DNA of 64,000 bases from AC-32 sp035473395 (lineage in GTDB: Bacteria; Actinomycetota; Thermoleophilia; Gaiellales; Gaiellaceae): the NCBI GenBank assembly GCA_035473395.1, contig DATIOF010000088.1:1-64000 (forward strand). Reading direction: 5' to 3'. The translations under genes and the position numbers were made by a program. Shown here piece by piece: positions 60,077-64,000 of the stretch (positions within the stretch are counted from its first letter, which is position 1; each line of letters opens with the position of its first letter). The notes under the pieces were generated by a model. The model saw nothing but the letters and a program-made list of their open reading frames with translations, was not told the origin of the DNA and ran no database searches.

Positions 60077-60800
60077 CGGGATTCTCCGGCCGCTCGCGCT
60101 GGACGAGATGCAGGAAGAACTCGCGGTTCCCCTTCGGGCCGGGCAGGCCGGAGTCTACGACGCCGGCTACCTGCGACCCCCACGTCGGCGCGTCGGCGGC
60201 GACCTCGAGCAGCACGCGCCTCCAGACGCCAGGGTCGCGGACGACGCCGCGGGGAGCCTCGGCGCGACTAGCCTCGAACTGCGGCTTTACGAGCACGACC
60301 GCCTCCCAGCCCGTAGCGGCCAGGGCCAGCGCCGGCCCCAGTGCCTTGCGCACGCTGATGAACGAGACGTCGCAGACGACGAGCTGCGGCGCGAACGGCA
60401 ACTCAGTGATCTCGCGCACGTTCGTCCGCTCGAGCACGGTCACCCGCAGGTCGGCGCGGATGCGCGGATGCAGCTGTCCGTAGCCGACGTCCAGCGCGAC
60501 CACGCGGGCGGCGCCGCGCTGGAGCAGCACGTCGGTGAAGCCGCCGGTCGACGCGCCGACGTCCAGGGCGTCGCGGCCGGCCACGTCGACCGCGAACGCC
60601 TCCAGCGCGTGGTCGAGCTTCTCGCCCCCGCGCGAGACGAAGCGCGGCGCCTCGGTCACGGTCAGCTCGGCCGTCTCCTCGACCTGCTGGCCGGCCTTCT
60701 CGTAGCCCGGCACACGTCCGGCCAGCACCATTGCCTGCGCCTGAGTGCGGCTCTCTGCGAGCCCGCGCTCGACGAGCAGGACGTCGAGCCGTTTCTTCAG
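60039..60800 (-). CDS. tlyA: TlyA 2'-O-methyltransferase, probable CTG start
   Basis: rRNA methyltransferase acting on 16S C1409 and 23S C1920, important for capreomycin sensitivity. An N-terminal S4 domain (KKRLDVLLVERGLAESRTQAQAMVLAGRV) is followed by the FtsJ-like domain with LDVGASTGGFTDVLL, DVSFISV and LVKPQFEA. The S4 domain extends 23 codons upstream of the first ATG, to a CTG at 60800 that overlaps the idsA stop as CTGA. No ATG, GTG or TTG is available in between or just upstream. 253 aa. Confidence 0.92.
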   Translation of the reverse strand: MKKRLDVLLVERGLAESRTQAQAMVLAGRVPGYEKAGQQVEETAELTVTEAPRFVSRGGEKLDHALEAFAVDVAGRDALDVGASTGGFTDVLLQRGAARVVALDVGYGQLHPRIRADLRVTVLERTNVREITELPFAPQLVVCDVSFISVRKALGPALALAATGWEAVVLVKPQFEASRAEAPRGVVRDPGVWRRVLLEVAADAPTWGSQVAGVVDSGLPGPKGNREFFLHLVQRERPENPDELEDWIADATA

Positions 60801-61567
60801 GAGGTTCGGACCGCGAGGTCGTCGACGATGCCTTCGAGCACGGTCGTGTCGGCGTCGACCTCCGTCAGGGCGGCGCGAGCCCGCTCGGCGGTCTCGTCCG
60901 CCAGGACGCGTGCCCCGTCGGCGCCGTGCTCGAGCACGTAGCCGTCCTCGTCGAGGATGTCGTCCACGATCTGGAACAAGAGGCCAACCTCATTCGCGAA
61001 GGCACGCCAGGGCTTCTGCTCGGACTCCGGCACCTCGGCCACCCAGAGCGCGCACGCGACGGACGCCGAGAAGAGACAGCCCGTCTTCAGCCGGTGCAGC
61101 GCAGCGAGGTCGTCACCGCCGCCGGTGATGTCGAGGTACTGCCCGCCGATCATCCCGAGCGTCGCCTGCACGAGCTCGCGCGCGACCGCCGGCGAGGGGT
61201 ACGAGAGCGCGAGTCGCAGCGCCTCGGCGAGCAGGGCGTCGCCGGCGAGCACCGCGACCGCCTCGCCGTAGGCCGCCCAGGTACTCGGCCGGCCGCGGCG
61301 CTGCTCGTCGTTGTCGAGGGCCGGCAGGTCGTCGTGGACGAGCGAGAAGTTGTGCACGAGCTCGAGCGCCGCCGCCGCCGGCAGCGCCGCCTCCGGCTCG
61401 GCACCCGCCGCCTCGGCGGTCGCAAGGCAGAGCACCGGCCGGACGCGCTTGCCGCCTCCCGCCAGCGCGTGCCGCATCGACTCCTCGAGCCCGCCGAGCT
61501 CCGGGGTCAGCGCCAGCTCACCGAGGTACGACTCGACGATCCCGCGCAGCTCGTCGGAAGAGGTCAC
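60797..61567 (-). CDS. Trans-polyprenyl diphosphate synthase
   Basis: Makes a C15-C20 (farnesyl/geranylgeranyl) or longer diphosphate from IPP and allylic primers. 256 aa. GGKRVRPVLCL, first Asp-rich motif HDDLPALDND, GDALLAEAL, second Asp-rich motif LFQIVDDILDEDG. The DDxxxxD form of the first motif is typical of bacterial FPP synthases. GTG overlaps the upstream stop as GTGA. Supplies primers for UppS and other enzymes. Confidence 0.94.
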   Translation of the reverse strand: MTSSDELRGIVESYLGELALTPELGGLEESMRHALAGGGKRVRPVLCLATAEAAGAEPEAALPAAAALELVHNFSLVHDDLPALDNDEQRRGRPSTWAAYGEAVAVLAGDALLAEALRLALSYPSPAVARELVQATLGMIGGQYLDITGGGDDLAALHRLKTGCLFSASVACALWVAEVPESEQKPWRAFANEVGLLFQIVDDILDEDGYVLEHGADGARVLADETAERARAALTEVDADTTVLEGIVDDLAVRTS

Positions 61568-61752
61568 GACTCCGCCGCCCGCTTGGCCTGCTGCAGCTGC
61601 GCCTCGACCTCCTTGGCGATCTCCGCCAGCTCGGAGAGGATCTCGATCGCCTCGTCCGGGTCCTTCGTCTCCTCCAGCTTGGCGCGCGTGCGCTCGAGCC
61701 GGTCGAGCAGCTCCTCTGCGCTCCGCAGTCGCTCCTCTGCGGCGTCGCTCAT
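61564..61752 (-). CDS. Small coiled-coil protein, XseB position
   Basis: 62 aa, almost entirely charged helix (AAEERLRSAEELLDRLERTRAKLEETKDPDEAIEILSELAEIAKEVEAQLQQAKRAAES). Length and place between nusB and a polyprenyl synthase gene match exonuclease VII small subunit genes, but the diagnostic XseB core motifs are weak and no xseA is in the window. ATG overlaps the nusB stop as ATGA and the next start as GTGA. Confidence 0.6.
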   Translation of the reverse strand: MSDAAEERLRSAEELLDRLERTRAKLEETKDPDEAIEILSELAEIAKEVEAQLQQAKRAAES

Positions 61753-62123
61753 GCAGCCTCCTTGACGATTCTTCCCAGTATTCCGTTGACCAGTCTTCCA
61801 GCATCCTCCGACGAGTAGCGCTTGGCCAGTGTGACCGCCTCGTCGATCGCGACCTCGGGCGGCACCTCGCCGCGGTCGAGCTCGACGATCGACATGCGCA
61901 GGATGTTCCGCTCGAGCGCGCCAAGCCGGTCGGCCGTCCACTCGTCGGCGGCCGCGGTGATTCGGATGTCCAGCTGCTCGTGCTGGGCGACCACTGCCTC
62001 GGCCAGCTCCTGTGAGAACGGGTCGATCTCGCCCTCGAACAGCGATGCCAGCTCCTGCCCGGTGACGTCCCACTGGTAGAGCAGGACGAGCGCGGTGCGG
62101 CGCGCAGCCCGGCGGCCGGCCAT
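61749..62123 (-). CDS. nusB: Transcription antitermination protein NusB
   Basis: RNA-binding helical protein of the rRNA antitermination complex. 124 aa. RRAARRTALVLLYQWDVTG at the N-terminus and LERNILRMSIVELDRGEVPPEVAIDEAVTLAKRYSSEDAGRLVNGILGRIV at the C-terminus are the conserved ends. ATG overlaps the asp23 stop by one base (TGATG). Confidence 0.96.
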   Translation of the reverse strand: MAGRRAARRTALVLLYQWDVTGQELASLFEGEIDPFSQELAEAVVAQHEQLDIRITAAADEWTADRLGALERNILRMSIVELDRGEVPPEVAIDEAVTLAKRYSSEDAGRLVNGILGRIVKEAA

Positions 62124-62428
62124 CAGCTGATCTCCGCGATCTCGACGTCCACGCGCTCGACCTCGAGGCCGGTGACCTGCGCCACCGCCTCACCCACGCG
62201 CTCCTGCACGGCGCGGGCGAGCCCGGGCAGTGGCTCTGTGGACGTGGCGCCCAGCTCCAGCGAGACCGACGCGCGACCGTCGGCGTGGCGGACCTCGACC
62301 GCCCGCCGCGGCCTGCGCAGGCGTACGCCGTCGACGCTGCGCGCAGCGCCCGCCACGAGCTCGGTGAGCGCGGCCGCGGTCAGCGTGATCGACCCCTCCG
62401 GCCCGCGGAAGACGAGCGGCTCGGTCAC
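62123..62428 (-). CDS. Asp23/Gls24 family envelope stress protein
   Basis: 101 aa. Asp23 fold: GSITLTAAALTELVAGAARSVDGVRLRRP then SVSLELGATSTEPLPGLARAVQERVGEAVAQVTGLEVERVDVEI. Such proteins bind near the membrane in stress responses, and in many genomes one lies directly upstream of nusB. GTG start overlaps the micro-ORF stop (GTGA). Confidence 0.93.
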   Translation of the reverse strand: MTEPLVFRGPEGSITLTAAALTELVAGAARSVDGVRLRRPRRAVEVRHADGRASVSLELGATSTEPLPGLARAVQERVGEAVAQVTGLEVERVDVEIAEIS

Positions 62429-62591
62429 CTGTGCTCCTCCAGGTGATGCAGCCCGGATTCTGGGTCGCGAGCATCAAGCCAGGGGCCACGATCGTCTGCG
62501 GCCAAGGCTGGTTGCCTTCGCAAGGGCGAGCGTGGTTCCTGGCGCCGCATGATCGCGGGCCAGAACCGGGTATGCGCCGCCTGGGGGAGCA

Positions 62592-62592
<1 letters not shown>
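62425..62592 (-). CDS. Candidate 55-residue protein encoded by palindromic repeat copy 2
   Basis: GTG at 62592 overlaps the accC stop by one base (TAGTG) and TGA overlaps the Asp23 GTG as GTGA, so the accC-to-nadK chain has no gap if it is real. The product resembles the one at 55691-55855: WPAI, RRQEP, SPL, AADDRGPWLDARDPES, ending in LEEHR. Pro, Arg and His rich, no membrane segment. The DNA is also self-complementary. Confidence 0.5.

Positions 62593-62594
<2 letters not shown>
62429..62594 (-). repeat. Self-complementary repeat, copy 2
   Basis: Same length as copy 1 and about four fifths identical without gaps. Tips GTGCTCC/GGAGCAC, then CCAGG/CCTGG, CCCGGTTCTGG with CCAGAATCCGGG (one bulged T), CCAGG/CCTGG, CCACG/CGTGG and an apical AAGGC/GCCTT. 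Relative to copy 1 many stem pairs differ on both arms and still pair. The GGAGGAG ribosome site of the Asp23 gene is inside the 3' arm. Confidence 0.85.
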
Positions 62595-63946
<1,352 letters not shown>

Positions 63947-63947
<1 letters not shown>

Positions 63948-64000
63948 CAGAGCGCGTCGAGCGGCGGCGGTCCGACCGGCTCGAGCTCGAACAGCAGCTG
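63947..64000 (-). CDS. accB: Biotin carboxyl carrier protein, C-terminal end only
   Basis: Only the last 17 codons and the stop are in the window (QLLFELEPVGPPPLDAL). They match the end of a lipoyl/biotinyl domain (VLFEIEPV-type) plus a short tail. The stop overlaps the accC ATG as TGATG. Supported mostly by the accB-accC order. Confidence 0.8.

Noticed and set aside
59219..60271. Long plus-strand frame opposite nadK and tlyA
   Set aside because: Shadow frame with Arg/Ala/Asp bias; real genes on minus strand have full motifs.

Overview
The window is a very GC-rich, gene-dense bacterial chromosome segment with no rRNA or tRNA genes, CRISPR arrays, phage genes or transposases that I can see. 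The gene set and order point to the Actinomycetota: the tlyA-nadK-recN-steA-mctB-pyrG order familiar from mycobacteria, DivIVA/SepF/YggT division genes, GAAC-N4-GTTC SOS boxes, a DnaE2/ImuB mutasome and many leaderless genes. A deep-branching class such as Thermoleophilia is my guess from the mixture; no marker here proves it. There is no intergenic gap above 300 bases. Most genes lie on the minus strand in long chains joined by 1- or 4-base start/stop overlaps (ATGA, GTGA, TTGA, CTGA, TAGTG, TGATG).

Layout. 1-9580 (minus): rpsB-tsf-pyrH-frr-uppS-cdsA-dxr-rseP-ispG-proS, the classic translation, lipid and MEP-isoprenoid block. 9757-10704: a GGDEF protein. 10674-18761 (minus): murA, a degenerate HisB-like protein, ridA, cca, pgeF, yggS, sepF, yggT, divIVA, a DksA/TraR protein, lspA, rluD (division, envelope, RNA modification). 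18786-24000: HD protein, class V aminotransferase, nuclease-fold protein, small unknowns, GH15 trehalase/glucoamylase. 24079-29717: SOS mutagenesis region (dnaE2, DUF6504-like, imuB, tandem LexA boxes, a divergent small Cys-rich membrane protein). 29714-32198: cupin, a MerR-DUF1835 fusion with a mer-type operator, comB. 32230-40399: rhomboid, RTX-repeat protein, lipoprotein, ppdK, PD40 protein, dioxygenase, esterase, and ppsR, the regulator of PpdK. 40434-51915: methyltransferase, glyQS, recO, glutaredoxin, mutM, deoA, deoB and neighbours, ald, DUF3866, M20 peptidase, PAS protein. 51912-59054 (minus): recN-steA-SRPBCC-micro-ORF-mctB-GT2/MraY-like fusion-pyrG. 59219-64000 (minus): accB-accC-micro-ORF-asp23-nusB-small coiled coil-idsA-tlyA-nadK.

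The most unusual signal is a pair of about 166-base, gapless, self-complementary repeats (55691-55857 and 62425-62594). Each fills exactly the space between a stop and the next start in two neighbouring operons, each folds into a long hairpin whose arms differ between copies by compensating changes, and each also carries an open frame for related 54- and 55-residue proteins whose ends overlap the flanking genes in the genome's usual style. Other small repeat families are a twin hairpin (7111-7165, 33664-33716) and three promoter-like blocks with an identical 17-base spacer length (16438, 23975, 49396). Further points: probable CTG starts for rluD and tlyA, a MurA with Asp in place of the catalytic Cys, a HisB-like protein without its metal ligands, and divergent promoters that share a symmetric -10 element.
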